Assembly (NCBI GenBank): GCA_937949945.1
Contig: CALFEQ010000123.1
Location: forward strand, 1-9,191
Direction: 5' to 3'
DNA length: 9,191 bases
From: an uncultured Myxococcales bacterium
Lineage (GTDB): Bacteria > Myxococcota_A > Polyangia > Polyangiales > Polyangiaceae
The notes under the pieces: model-generated
Databases searched by the model: none
What the model saw: only the letters and a program-made list of their open reading frames with translations
Told to the model about the DNA's origin: nothing
Translations under genes and position numbers: made by a program
Shown: positions 1 to 7,208 of the stretch, piece by piece
Layout of the letters: each line of letters begins with the position of its first letter
Numbering within the stretch: the first letter of the stretch is position 1

Positions 1-2
1 CG

Positions 3-380
3 AAGGTTGCGGGCTGCGACTTCGTGCGCTCGGCGCACGCGGCGAGGGCCGCGAGGCTGCTCGGGACGACGGCGATGTGGCTCGTGCCGATCGTCGCGGC
101 GCTCCTCGCCGACGTCACCGGCCGCGCCGTCATCGGCGAGGTCCTCCAGTTCCGCCCTCCCCGCCCCGTGTGGTCGAGCGGCTGGAGCACGCTGGCGGCG
201 ATCGGTCTCTTCGCGCAGGTGCCCTACGTCGCGACGGCCCGGTTCTTCCTCTACCTGAACGTCCGCACGCGCGCCGAGGGCTGGGACATCCAGACCCGCT
301 TCGCGGGCCTCGCTGCGCGGATGGAGCGAGAGCGCGCGGAGCGCACGAGCATCGCGCCGCCGCGGGGCGAGGCCGCATGA
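3..380 (+). CDS. Multi-pass membrane protein, C-terminal part (5' end outside window)
   Basis: This frame is open from the first bases of the window to TGA at 378-380, giving 125 visible residues with no stop upstream, so the true start lies before the window. Two hydrophobic segments are visible: one around MWLVPIVAALLADV and one from about STLAAIGLFAQVPYVA through FFLYLNV. They are followed by a basic, charged tail starting RTRAEGWDIQTR. A last membrane helix running into an 'LYxNVRxRxEGWDI' stretch is typical of the membrane proteins encoded just before DUF4129 genes; this is recalled family knowledge, not a search result. The stop overlaps the next gene's ATG (ATGA at 377-380), so the two are probably translationally coupled. 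Function is unknown; a role at the cell envelope is inferred from the membrane segments and the neighbour. Confidence 0.7.
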   Translation, partial: KVAGCDFVRSAHAARAARLLGTTAMWLVPIVAALLADVTGRAVIGEVLQFRPPRPVWSSGWSTLAAIGLFAQVPYVATARFFLYLNVRTRAEGWDIQTRFAGLAARMERERAERTSIAPPRGEAA

Positions 381-2329
381 GGGCACGCGTCGTCGTCGCC
401 GTCCTCGCATGCTGCACGGCGCTCGCGGCGCCCGCATCCGCGTCCGAGCCGGACGAGCGCACGCCGGGCGCGCACGACCTCGATGGGATCGACGCCACGG
501 GAAAGGCGGCCTACGAGGCCGGCGACTACGCGTTCTGCCGCGCGCCGAGCCGGCCGCTCGGCCCGCGACAGCTCAAGGTGTGCTCGCTCGCTCCCGAGCT
601 CGACGGCTGCGACGGCCTGAAGAAGGCGTGCGGCGAGCCTCCCCCGGAAGAGAAGCCGGGCTGGCTGGAGAGCCTCGTCGCATGGCTGACGTCCATCGCC
701 AAGTTCCTGCTCTACGCGCTCGTCTTCGCGATTGTCTCGTCGATCGCGATCCCGGTCGTCCTCGCGCTCCGGAAGCTGCGCCGCGATCGCCGGCTCGCGG
801 CGGAGGCGAAGCCCGTCGAGAGCCGTGCCGCCGTCGTCGAGATCGAGCAGGCGCCCGAGCACGAGCTCGACGACGCCGAGGCGGCGCTCGGGCTCGCCGA
901 GGCGCATCGAACGCGCGGCGATCTCGATCGAGCGCTCTCGCTCTACCTGGCCGCGTCCCTCGTGGCGCTCGACCGGCGCGGCGCGATCCGCCTCGCCCGC
1001 CACCGGACGAACGGGGAGTACGTACGCGCGTGCAAGGAGCGGGAGGCGAAGCCGTCGCTCCGCGACATCGTGCGCGAGGTCGACGCGGTCGAGTTCGGCG
1101 GCGCGCTTCCGAGCGCGCAGGCCGTCGACCGCGTCGCCGCCAAGGCGCGGGCGATCGTGCGCGCGACGACGGCCGCCCTCGCGCTGATGGCGATCCTCGG
1201 GGCCGGGTGCAGACCGGCCGCGCCCGGGTCGGATCCCGCTGGCGACGAGCTGCCGATCGCGATCCTCGAGCGCAACGGCTTCCACGTCGGGAGGCTCAAA
1301 AGCTCGCTCGCGACGATGCCGATGCCCGACGAAGACGAGGGCGCGCCCGTCGTGATCGTCGACGTCGAGCGCGTGCCGCTGGAGGACGAGGCGCGCGCGC
1401 ACATGATGCGGTGGGTCGAGGCCGGCGGCGCGCTCGTGCTCTTCGGCCACCCGTCGGCTTGGCCTCCGGAGCTCCGCGCGAGGGCCGATGCCGCCGAGAC
1501 GCGCGACCTCGTCGTGCGGACGCCCGATCCGAACGGCGGGCTCGCGGACATGGACACGGACGACGAGCTCGAGGACGTCGGCGCCCCCGTCGTCGTCGAG
1601 GGCGCGCGCACGGCCCGTCGCGACGCGCTCGTGTGGGACGGCGCCCAGGCGGTCGCCTTCCTCGGCGAGCACACGTACGCCGCCAAGAAGAACGTCGGCC
1701 AAGGCGTCGTGCTCGGCGTCGCGAACGACGATCTGTTCACGAATGTCGGGGCGATGCCTCGCCGGAACCCGGCCGCGCTCGTCACGCTGGTCCGCGCGGC
1801 GTCGCACGCTCCGGTCCGGCTCATGACCACCGGCGGGCTCCCCGCGTTCGCCTACATCCGCGTCGCGCGCGCGGAAGACGGGATCCCGCCGCCGTCGAAC
1901 CCCTTCGCGGCGCTCGTCGCCGCCGGGCTCGGGAAGGGCGCGTGGCACGCGCTCGCGGCGGCGGCGCTCCTGTGCCTCGCCTACGGCATCCGTCACGCAC
2001 GGCCGCGCCGGGAGGAGAGGAGGACGCGGCGCGCGTTCGCCGAGCACGTGAGGGCGACCGGCGCGCTCTACGCGCGAGCGCGCGCCCACGCCCACGCGCT
2101 CGCGGCGTACGGAAAATTCTTCGAGATGCGGCTCCGCGAGGTCCTCCCGCGCGGCGCCGATCCGGCGGCCTTCCTCGCGGCGCGCACGGGCGTCGCGCCC
2201 GAGCGCGCGGCCGAGCTCTACGCGCGCGCGACGAGCGCGAAGGCCGGGGATCCTCTGCGCGGTGACGAGCTCCAGATCATCGAGGAGCTCCGGAGGATGC
2301 TGGTCGCGATCTCCGGTGAGCGTGGCTGA
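377..2329 (+). CDS. DUF4129-DUF4350 fusion membrane protein
   Basis: This 650-residue protein starts at ATG 377, overlapping the previous stop, and opens with a clear signal peptide (residues 1-22, MRARVVVAVLACCTALAAPA). A short exported segment with four cysteines (54, 69, 79, 85) is followed by a membrane helix at about 105-132. Residues 166-235 look like DUF4129, with the helical repeat LAEAHRTRGDLDRALSLYL and the end RLARHRTNGEYV. A second hydrophobic stretch (about 262-276) ends in GAGC. Residues 292-500 look like DUF4350, with VVIVDVERVPL and RWVEAGGALVLFGHP, a glutamine-amidotransferase-like fold in related proteins. A last helix at 521-537 leads to a basic cytoplasmic tail. In related bacteria DUF4129 and DUF4350 proteins are often separate and sit beside MoxR ATPase and DUF58 genes; the exact role is unknown. 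An internal GTG at 1157 could start a separate DUF4350 product, but no good ribosome site precedes it. Confidence 0.82.
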   Translation: MRARVVVAVLACCTALAAPASASEPDERTPGAHDLDGIDATGKAAYEAGDYAFCRAPSRPLGPRQLKVCSLAPELDGCDGLKKACGEPPPEEKPGWLESLVAWLTSIAKFLLYALVFAIVSSIAIPVVLALRKLRRDRRLAAEAKPVESRAAVVEIEQAPEHELDDAEAALGLAEAHRTRGDLDRALSLYLAASLVALDRRGAIRLARHRTNGEYVRACKEREAKPSLRDIVREVDAVEFGGALPSAQAVDRVAAKARAIVRATTAALALMAILGAGCRPAAPGSDPAGDELPIAILERNGFHVGRLKSSLATMPMPDEDEGAPVVIVDVERVPLEDEARAHMMRWVEAGGALVLFGHPSAWPPELRARADAAETRDLVVRTPDPNGGLADMDTDDELEDVGAPVVVEGARTARRDALVWDGAQAVAFLGEHTYAAKKNVGQGVVLGVANDDLFTNVGAMPRRNPAALVTLVRAASHAPVRLMTTGGLPAFAYIRVARAEDGIPPPSNPFAALVAAGLGKGAWHALAAAALLCLAYGIRHARPRREERRTRRAFAEHVRATGALYARARAHAHALAAYGKFFEMRLREVLPRGADPAAFLAARTGVAPERAAELYARATSAKAGDPLRGDELQIIEELRRMLVAISGERG

Positions 2330-2369
2330 ATCCAGCGTTCGAACATTTCCGAGTGACCGTCCGCGTGCA

Positions 2370-3069
2370 GTGTCTTACTTCACGTCGCGACGCGTCGGAC
2401 GGATCAGCACGGCGGACACGTGCACGCGGTACTGCGCCTGGCACCGGGGCGCGTGCAAGAAACCGCCCGGGGCCTGCGTGCCCACGACGCACGAGATCAC
2501 GAAGGCAGGGTGCAGCGGCGGGGGCTTCCGAGTGCGCACCTGCACGAGCGCCTGCGCGTGGACGAACTACCCGGCGACGTGCACGCCGCTCGACATCGAG
2601 CTCTCGATCGCGTCCAAGCCGGGCGAAAGGAGCAGCGCCATCTTTCCGCTGAGCGCGCTCTTCGTGGGCAAACGTCCGAAGGGCACGTGCCCAAGCGTGA
2701 GCCTCTCCACCACGACGAGACATCCGCAGCTCTACGTCGAGCTCGTCAATCCGACCGACAAGACGGCGCGGGTCAGCGTCTGGAACGCGCGGGCCCCGGA
2801 CGGTCCGGAGATGGGGAGCGCCTCCGTCCGGACCACGAGCATCACCTTGCCCTCCGAGGTCCCGGCGCCCGTCGTGCCGACCTCCCCAGTACGAGCCGAA
2901 CCAGATCACCACGGATCCGAGCGGCGGGATGGAGACCCCCTCGAGCCCGGCGAATTGCTTCTCGCATCCGAGCGACGCCGGCGGCTTCCGGATCACGTTC
3001 CACGAGGTCCGCGCCGCGCCCCAGCCGGCGCCGACCGCCGCCCCGCGCATTGAGGAGGCCGCGTCGTGA
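2370..3069 (+). pseudogene. Cysteine-rich secreted-type protein, truncated and frameshifted remnant
   Basis: From about 2382 the frame with codons at positions divisible by 3 has strong GC-ending codons and encodes a cysteine-rich stretch (TCTRYCAW, GACKKPPGAC, CSGGGF, RTCTSACAW, YPATCTPL). A beta-rich region follows (PQLYVELVNPTDKTARVSVW). Coding character in this frame ends near 2886 and continues in the next frame with QYEPNQITTDPSGGMETP, SPANCFSHPSDAGGF and RITFHEVRAAPQ, up to TGA 3067-3069. One extra base fits, most simply a C in the CCCC run at 2884-2887; removing it reads PTSQYEPNQ. No signal peptide, ATG or good ribosome site is present at the front; GTG 2370 is the nearest in-frame start after the upstream gene, and the codons before it look non-coding. 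Exported cysteine-rich proteins of unknown function are common in myxobacteria, which is the comparison used. It could also be an intact gene with a sequencing error, but the missing N-terminus would remain. Confidence 0.6.
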
Positions 3070-3455
3070 CGGACACCAACCTCGTCGCGTTCGACACGAA
3101 GTCGCGGAAGCGGGCCGCCGCCGCGCGCCCGCCGCGCCTCTACCCCGCCCGCGTCGCGCGCCAGCTCGCCCTGGCGCACGCCCTCCAGCGGCGCGTCGAC
3201 GCCGGCGAGCTCGCCGACTACGCCGACATGGCCCGCGCCCTCGGCTTCACCCGCGCGCGCATCACGCAGATGATGGACGTGCTCCTCCTCGCGCCCGACA
3301 TCCAGCACGAGATCCTGCACCTCGAGGTCGCGCCCGGCGCGCAGCCCATCAGCGAGCGAGCGCTCCGCGAGAGCGTGCTGAGGTCGCTCGACTGGAGCGA
3401 GCAGCGGCGGGCGTGGGCGCGAGCCCGACGGACGTGGGCGCCCAGCGAGCCCTGA
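3066..3455 (+). CDS. Small helix-turn-helix protein of the serine-recombinase-associated type
   Basis: The GTG start at 3066 is preceded by a strong Shine-Dalgarno sequence, GAGGAGG at 3052-3058, seven bases upstream. The start overlaps the stop of the upstream remnant's second frame (GTGA). The 129-residue product has a basic N-terminus (about residues 11-35), a helical region ARQLALAHALQRRV, and a ParB/KorB-like helix-turn-helix at about 52-72 (YADMARALGFTRARITQMM) followed by LLLAPDIQHEILHL. Small proteins with this 'ARxLGxTRARITQMM...LLAPxIQ' pattern are often encoded directly beside large serine recombinases. Their role is probably DNA binding, but I know of no proven function. No recombinase gene is visible here, so this one is an orphan. 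The codon use fits the local genome. The tail from about 112 (EQRRAWARARRTWAPSEP) is arginine-rich and may not be conserved. Confidence 0.7.
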   Translation: MTDTNLVAFDTKSRKRAAAARPPRLYPARVARQLALAHALQRRVDAGELADYADMARALGFTRARITQMMDVLLLAPDIQHEILHLEVAPGAQPISERALRESVLRSLDWSEQRRAWARARRTWAPSEP

Positions 3456-3561
3456 GCGGCACCTCTGCTCTAACCGACTATACTAGGCTCTTGTTTGCAG
3501 AGCCAGGCTCCGGTAACGTGCCCCGGTGGGCCGGACCCCTTTCTCCAACCAGGCGGAGCCA
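3456..3561 (+). promoter_or_regulatory. Gap upstream of the defence operon: candidate promoter and operator
   Basis: This 106-base gap is noticeably less GC-rich than its surroundings and lies just before the first gene of the operon. It carries three half-sites: GGCTC (3486-3490), GAGCC (3500-3504) and GGCTC (3506-3510). The first two extend to a hairpin, GGCTCT with a 7-base loop and AGAGCC (3486-3504). The last two form the palindrome GAGCCAGGCTC (3500-3510). A weak sigma-70-like pair overlaps them: TTGTTT (3491-3496), a 17-base spacer, then TAACGT (3514-3519). TATACT at 3479-3484 is another -10-like hexamer but has no -35 partner. The arrangement would suit control by a DNA-binding protein such as the small HTH protein encoded just downstream; that link is inference. 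No T-run follows the hairpin, so it is not a standard terminator. Confidence 0.35.
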
Positions 3562-3765
3562 ATGACGGAGCCATGGGCCTCTGTTGATGACGTTGCGAAG
3601 CACCTCGGCGTGGCGAAGGACTCCGTCTACCGCTGGATCGAGAACCGCGGGCTCCCCGCCCACAAGATCGGCCGCCTCTGGAAGTTCAAGCTCTCCGAGG
3701 TCGACGAGTGGGTGCGCGCCGGCGGTGCCGACGCTCCTGAGGCTGAGAGAGGGCGACGGCGATGA
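3562..3765 (+). CDS. Excisionase-family (MerR-like HTH_17) DNA-binding protein
   Basis: The ATG at 3562 gives a 67-residue protein with GGAG at 3555-3558 just upstream, somewhat close at three bases. A longer frame from 3526 is possible but would begin inside the regulatory-looking gap. Almost the whole protein is one winged helix-turn-helix of the excisionase type: SVDDVAKHLGVAKDSVYRWI (residues 7-26), then RGLPAHKIGRLWKFKLSEVD (29-48) and EWV. The order 'helix-turn-helix, G-hinge, LPAxKIGxxWxF, xxxVDxW' is diagnostic of this family. Such small proteins act either as recombination directionality factors or as local transcription regulators. Being first in the operon, with its stop overlapping the helicase start (ATGA at 3762-3765), it is most simply a regulator of the defence genes. 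The last 15 residues are a charged tail. Confidence 0.85.
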   Translation: MTEPWASVDDVAKHLGVAKDSVYRWIENRGLPAHKIGRLWKFKLSEVDEWVRAGGADAPEAERGRRR

Positions 3766-6700
3766 ACGCGAGCGATCTGAAGCCAGGAATCATCGTTCGC
3801 GGGCCGATGCTCCCGGAGCCGATCGAGGTGCTCGTCGTGACGCCGCTCGGCGACGTCGTGAAGCTGACCGGCGCCGGCCAGAAGACGGGGCAGGTCCACC
3901 AGCGCGTGCTGCACGCGCAGCAGCTCAAGCTGCTCGATGCGTCGCCGGAGACCGAGCCGTTCGATGGCGACCCGTTGCACTTCAAGCTCGGTGTCGAGGC
4001 CGCTCGCCTTGGCCTCGCTTACGAATACGACCCGTACTTTTCGCTCTCGATCGCCCGCGTCGATCCGCTCCCTCACCAGCTCGAGGCCGTCTACGACTAC
4101 TTCCTCAAGCTGCCGCGCATCCGCTTCCTGCTCGCGGACGATCCAGGCGCCGGAAAGACGATCATGGCCGGCCTGCTCCTCAAGGAGCTGAAGGTCCGTG
4201 GTCTCGTCACCCGAACGCTGATCGTGGCGCCTGCGAACCTCACGTTCCAGTGGCAGCGCGAGCTGAAGGACAAGTTCCGCGAGCAGTTCGACGTCATGCG
4301 CGGCGAGGTCCTGCGGACGCAGTACGGCCAGAACCCCTGGCAGGAGCGGAACCAGGTCGTCACGTCCGTCTCGTGGATCTCGCGCGTCGAGGACGCGAAG
4401 GAGAGCCTCCTGCGCTCCTCGTGGGACCTCGTCATCGTCGACGAGGCGCACAAGATGAGCGCCTACAGCTCGGACAAGAAGACGCTCGCCTTCCAGATCG
4501 GCGAGGCGCTCTCCCAGCGCACCGACCACTTCCTTCTGATGACCGCGACGCCCCACAAGGGCGACCCGGAGAACTTCCGGCTCTTCCTGAGCCTCCTCGA
4601 CCGCGACGTCTACGGCGACGTGAAGAGCCTCGAGGAGGCCATGCGTCGCCACGAGGCGCCGTTCTATCTGCGGCGGCTGAAGGAGGCTCTGGTCACGTTC
4701 CCCGATCCCGAGACCGGTGAAGTGAAGAAGCTCTTCACGAACCGCGACGTGCGCACGACCAAATTCGAGCTCGATGGCGACGAGTTCGACTTCTACGACG
4801 CCCTCACCCGCTATGTGGAGGACCAGTCCATCAAGGCGGCCGCCGCGGAGAACGTGCAGGCGAACATCCTGTCGTTCCAGATGGCGATGTTGCAGCGGCG
4901 CTTCGCCTCCAGCATCTACGCCGTCCGCCGCAGCCTCGAGCGCATGCGCGACAAGCGCCGGAAGATCCTCGAGGACCCGGAGCGCTATCGCCAGGAGCTG
5001 ATCGACCGGCGCCTTCCTGAGGACTTCGACGACCTGCCCGAGGACGAGCAGGCGAAGATCATGACGAACGCCGAGGAGACGGTCCTCGCCGTCGATCCCG
5101 TGGCGTTGAAGGATGAAATCCAGCGCCTCGACAAGCTCGTCGACCAGGCGCGCGCGCTCGAGAAGCGCGAGGTCGAATCGAAGCTGAAGAAGCTACGCCA
5201 GGTCTTGAACGAGCAGCACATCTTCAAGGACCCGCGGATGAAGCTGCTCGTCTTCACCGAGCACAAGGACACGCTGGACTATCTCGCCGGCGACGGACGC
5301 GATGGCCGCCCGCTCGGGAAGCTCCGCGAGTGGGGGCTCTCGGTGACCCAGATCCACGGCGGCATGCCGATCGGCGATCGCGACACGCCGAACACCCGCA
5401 TCTACTCCGAGCGCGAGTTCCGCGAGGACTGCCAGGTGCTGGTCGCGACCGAGGCCGCGGGCGAGGGCATCAACCTCCAGTTCTGCTGGCTCATGATCAA
5501 CTACGACATCCCGTGGAATCCGGTGCGGCTCGAGCAGCGCATGGGTCGCATCCACCGCTACGGCCAGCAGAAGGACTGCCTCATCTTCAACTTCGCCGCG
5601 GTGAACACGCGCGAGGGCCGCGTCCTCGAGAAGCTCCTGATGCGGCTCGCCGAGATCAAGGACGAGCTCGGCACCGACAAAGTCTTCGACGTGGTCGGCG
5701 AGATGCTGCCGTCGAACCTGCTCGAGAAGATGTTCCGCGAGATGTACGCGAAGCGACTCTCGGAGAGCAGCATCGCGGACCGCATCGTGAAGGACATCGA
5801 TCCCGAGCGGTTCAAGCGCATCACGGGATCGACGCTCGAAGGCCTCGCGAAGAAGGAGCTGAACCTCTCGGCGCTCGTGGGCAAGTCCGTCGAGGCCAAG
5901 GAGCGACGCCTCGTTCCCGAGGTGGTCGAGGATTTCTTCACCGCAGCCGCGCCCATCGCGGGGGTCCATCCGACGCCCGTTCGGGGCAAGGAACACGTCT
6001 ACCGCGTCGGCAAGGTGCCGAAGACGCTGAGCGCGATCGGGGAGCGCCTCGAACCGCGCTTCGGCAAGCTCGGTCGCGAGTACCAACGCGTGGTGTTCGA
6101 CAAGCGGCTGCTCGGCGACGACGCCACGCTCGAGTGGGTGACGCCCGGTCACCCGTTGTTCGAGGTCGTCCGGAGCGACGTCTCCGATCGCGTCGGCGAG
6201 GACCTCCGCCGCGGGACGGTCCTTTGGGACCTGCACGCCAAGACGCCCTATCGTCTCGATGTCTACGCAGCGTCGATCAAGGACGGCCGTGGCAACACGC
6301 TGCACAAGAAGCTGTTCGTCGTCCGGGCGGATGCCGACGGCTCGCTCACGTTGCGGCAGCCGACGCTGTTCCTCGACTTGATTCCCGCGGCGAAGGGCAC
6401 GCAGCCGCCGACCCTCGCCGGCCTGCCCGAGCGCGACGCCGTCGAAGTCCACCTCGTTCAGCACGCGCTGAGCCCGTTCCTCAACGAGGTCGCCGAGCAG
6501 CGCATCAAGGAGAACCGTCTCGTCCGCGAGCACATCGAGATCTCGCTGCAGGAGCTGATCAACCGCCAGCAGCTCACGCTCGCCGATCTCCTCAACCGGC
6601 GCGTCGGCGGCGAGAACATCCCTGGACTGGAAGGCAACATCTCCCAGGCCGAGGCCCATCTCGACGAGCTGAACGGTCGCCTCGAGCGCCGGCGCCAGGA

Positions 6701-7208
6701 GCTCGAGATGGAGCGTCACTGCTCGATTGGCGACGTCCAGCACATGGGTCGCGCGTGGGTGCTGCCGCACCCCGATCGGGAGGCGCCGGGCATCGCGCCC
6801 ATGGTCACCGATCCCGAGATCGAGAAGATCGCGATCCGGATCGCGATGGAGCACGAGCGCGCCCGCGGCTGGGTGGTCGAGAGCGTCGAGAACGAGAACC
6901 GCGGCTACGACCTGCTGTCGAAGCGACCGCACCCGTCCGAGCCCGGCGTGTTCGTGCAGGCGCGCTTCATCGAAGTGAAGGGGCGCGCGGGAACCGGCGA
7001 GGTCGCCCTCACGGCGAACGAGTACCGAACCGCGCAGCGCCTCGGCGAGGACTTCTGGCTGTACGTCGTCTTCGAGTGCGCGACGACGCCGAAACTCAAC
7101 GCGATTCAGGACCCGGCGAAGCTCGGATGGGAACCTGTGGTGAAGGTTGAGCACTACCATATCAGCGAGGCGGAGATTCGGAGAGCGCATTCGCAGGAGG
7201 TTCGATGA
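3762..7208 (+). CDS. SNF2-type DEAH helicase with C-terminal DUF3883 domain (DrmD-like)
   Basis: This 1148-residue protein starts at ATG 3762, with GAGAGAGGG at 3745-3753. It is a superfamily 2 helicase/translocase of the SNF2/RapA type. Visible motifs are LPHQ (103-106), Walker A DDPGAGKT (126-133), LIVAPANL (153-160), DEAH (227-230), TAT (261-263), FTEHKDT (498-504), ATEAAGEGINLQ (562-573) and QRMGRIHRYGQ (592-602). Two charged helical stretches, about 448-482 and 960-985, may be coiled coils. Residues 1034-1106 match DUF3883: RGWVVESVENENRGYDL, then FIEVKG (1069-1074), an arrangement like PD-(D/E)XK nucleases with D1050, E1071 and K1073 as candidate active-site residues. Size, domain order and neighbourhood resemble the SNF2-like helicase DrmD of class 1 DISARM, which uses ATP to act on foreign DNA. 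Other DUF3883 helicases beside DUF1156 methylases are an alternative, so no gene symbol is given. All core helicase motifs look intact. Confidence 0.88.
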   Translation: MNASDLKPGIIVRGPMLPEPIEVLVVTPLGDVVKLTGAGQKTGQVHQRVLHAQQLKLLDASPETEPFDGDPLHFKLGVEAARLGLAYEYDPYFSLSIARVDPLPHQLEAVYDYFLKLPRIRFLLADDPGAGKTIMAGLLLKELKVRGLVTRTLIVAPANLTFQWQRELKDKFREQFDVMRGEVLRTQYGQNPWQERNQVVTSVSWISRVEDAKESLLRSSWDLVIVDEAHKMSAYSSDKKTLAFQIGEALSQRTDHFLLMTATPHKGDPENFRLFLSLLDRDVYGDVKSLEEAMRRHEAPFYLRRLKEALVTFPDPETGEVKKLFTNRDVRTTKFELDGDEFDFYDALTRYVEDQSIKAAAAENVQANILSFQMAMLQRRFASSIYAVRRSLERMRDKRRKILEDPERYRQELIDRRLPEDFDDLPEDEQAKIMTNAEETVLAVDPVALKDEIQRLDKLVDQARALEKREVESKLKKLRQVLNEQHIFKDPRMKLLVFTEHKDTLDYLAGDGRDGRPLGKLREWGLSVTQIHGGMPIGDRDTPNTRIYSEREFREDCQVLVATEAAGEGINLQFCWLMINYDIPWNPVRLEQRMGRIHRYGQQKDCLIFNFAAVNTREGRVLEKLLMRLAEIKDELGTDKVFDVVGEMLPSNLLEKMFREMYAKRLSESSIADRIVKDIDPERFKRITGSTLEGLAKKELNLSALVGKSVEAKERRLVPEVVEDFFTAAAPIAGVHPTPVRGKEHVYRVGKVPKTLSAIGERLEPRFGKLGREYQRVVFDKRLLGDDATLEWVTPGHPLFEVVRSDVSDRVGEDLRRGTVLWDLHAKTPYRLDVYAASIKDGRGNTLHKKLFVVRADADGSLTLRQPTLFLDLIPAAKGTQPPTLAGLPERDAVEVHLVQHALSPFLNEVAEQRIKENRLVREHIEISLQELINRQQLTLADLLNRRVGGENIPGLEGNISQAEAHLDELNGRLERRRQELEMERHCSIGDVQHMGRAWVLPHPDREAPGIAPMVTDPEIEKIAIRIAMEHERARGWVVESVENENRGYDLLSKRPHPSEPGVFVQARFIEVKGRAGTGEVALTANEYRTAQRLGEDFWLYVVFECATTPKLNAIQDPAKLGWEPVVKVEHYHISEAEIRRAHSQEVR

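Noticed and set aside
251..2095. Long open frame on the - strand opposite the DUF4129-DUF4350 gene
   Set aside because: It is arginine-rich with no recognisable domain; the + strand frame has a signal peptide, membrane helices and domain patterns.
409..2265. Second long + strand frame inside the DUF4129-DUF4350 gene
   Set aside because: The product is almost wholly R/A/G/P, a typical GC-rich shadow frame.
2277..3320. - strand frame across the cysteine-rich remnant
   Set aside because: It spans three unrelated features on the other strand, has an arginine-rich composition and shows no motif.
3463..3502. CTCTGC...GCAGAG inverted repeat as an attachment site
   Set aside because: Six-base arms 28 bases apart can occur by chance, and no second copy or recombinase gene was seen.
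3486..3504. GGCTCT/AGAGCC hairpin as a rho-independent terminator for the upstream HTH gene
   Set aside because: The stem is only six pairs and no T-run follows; an operator role fits the repeated half-sites better.
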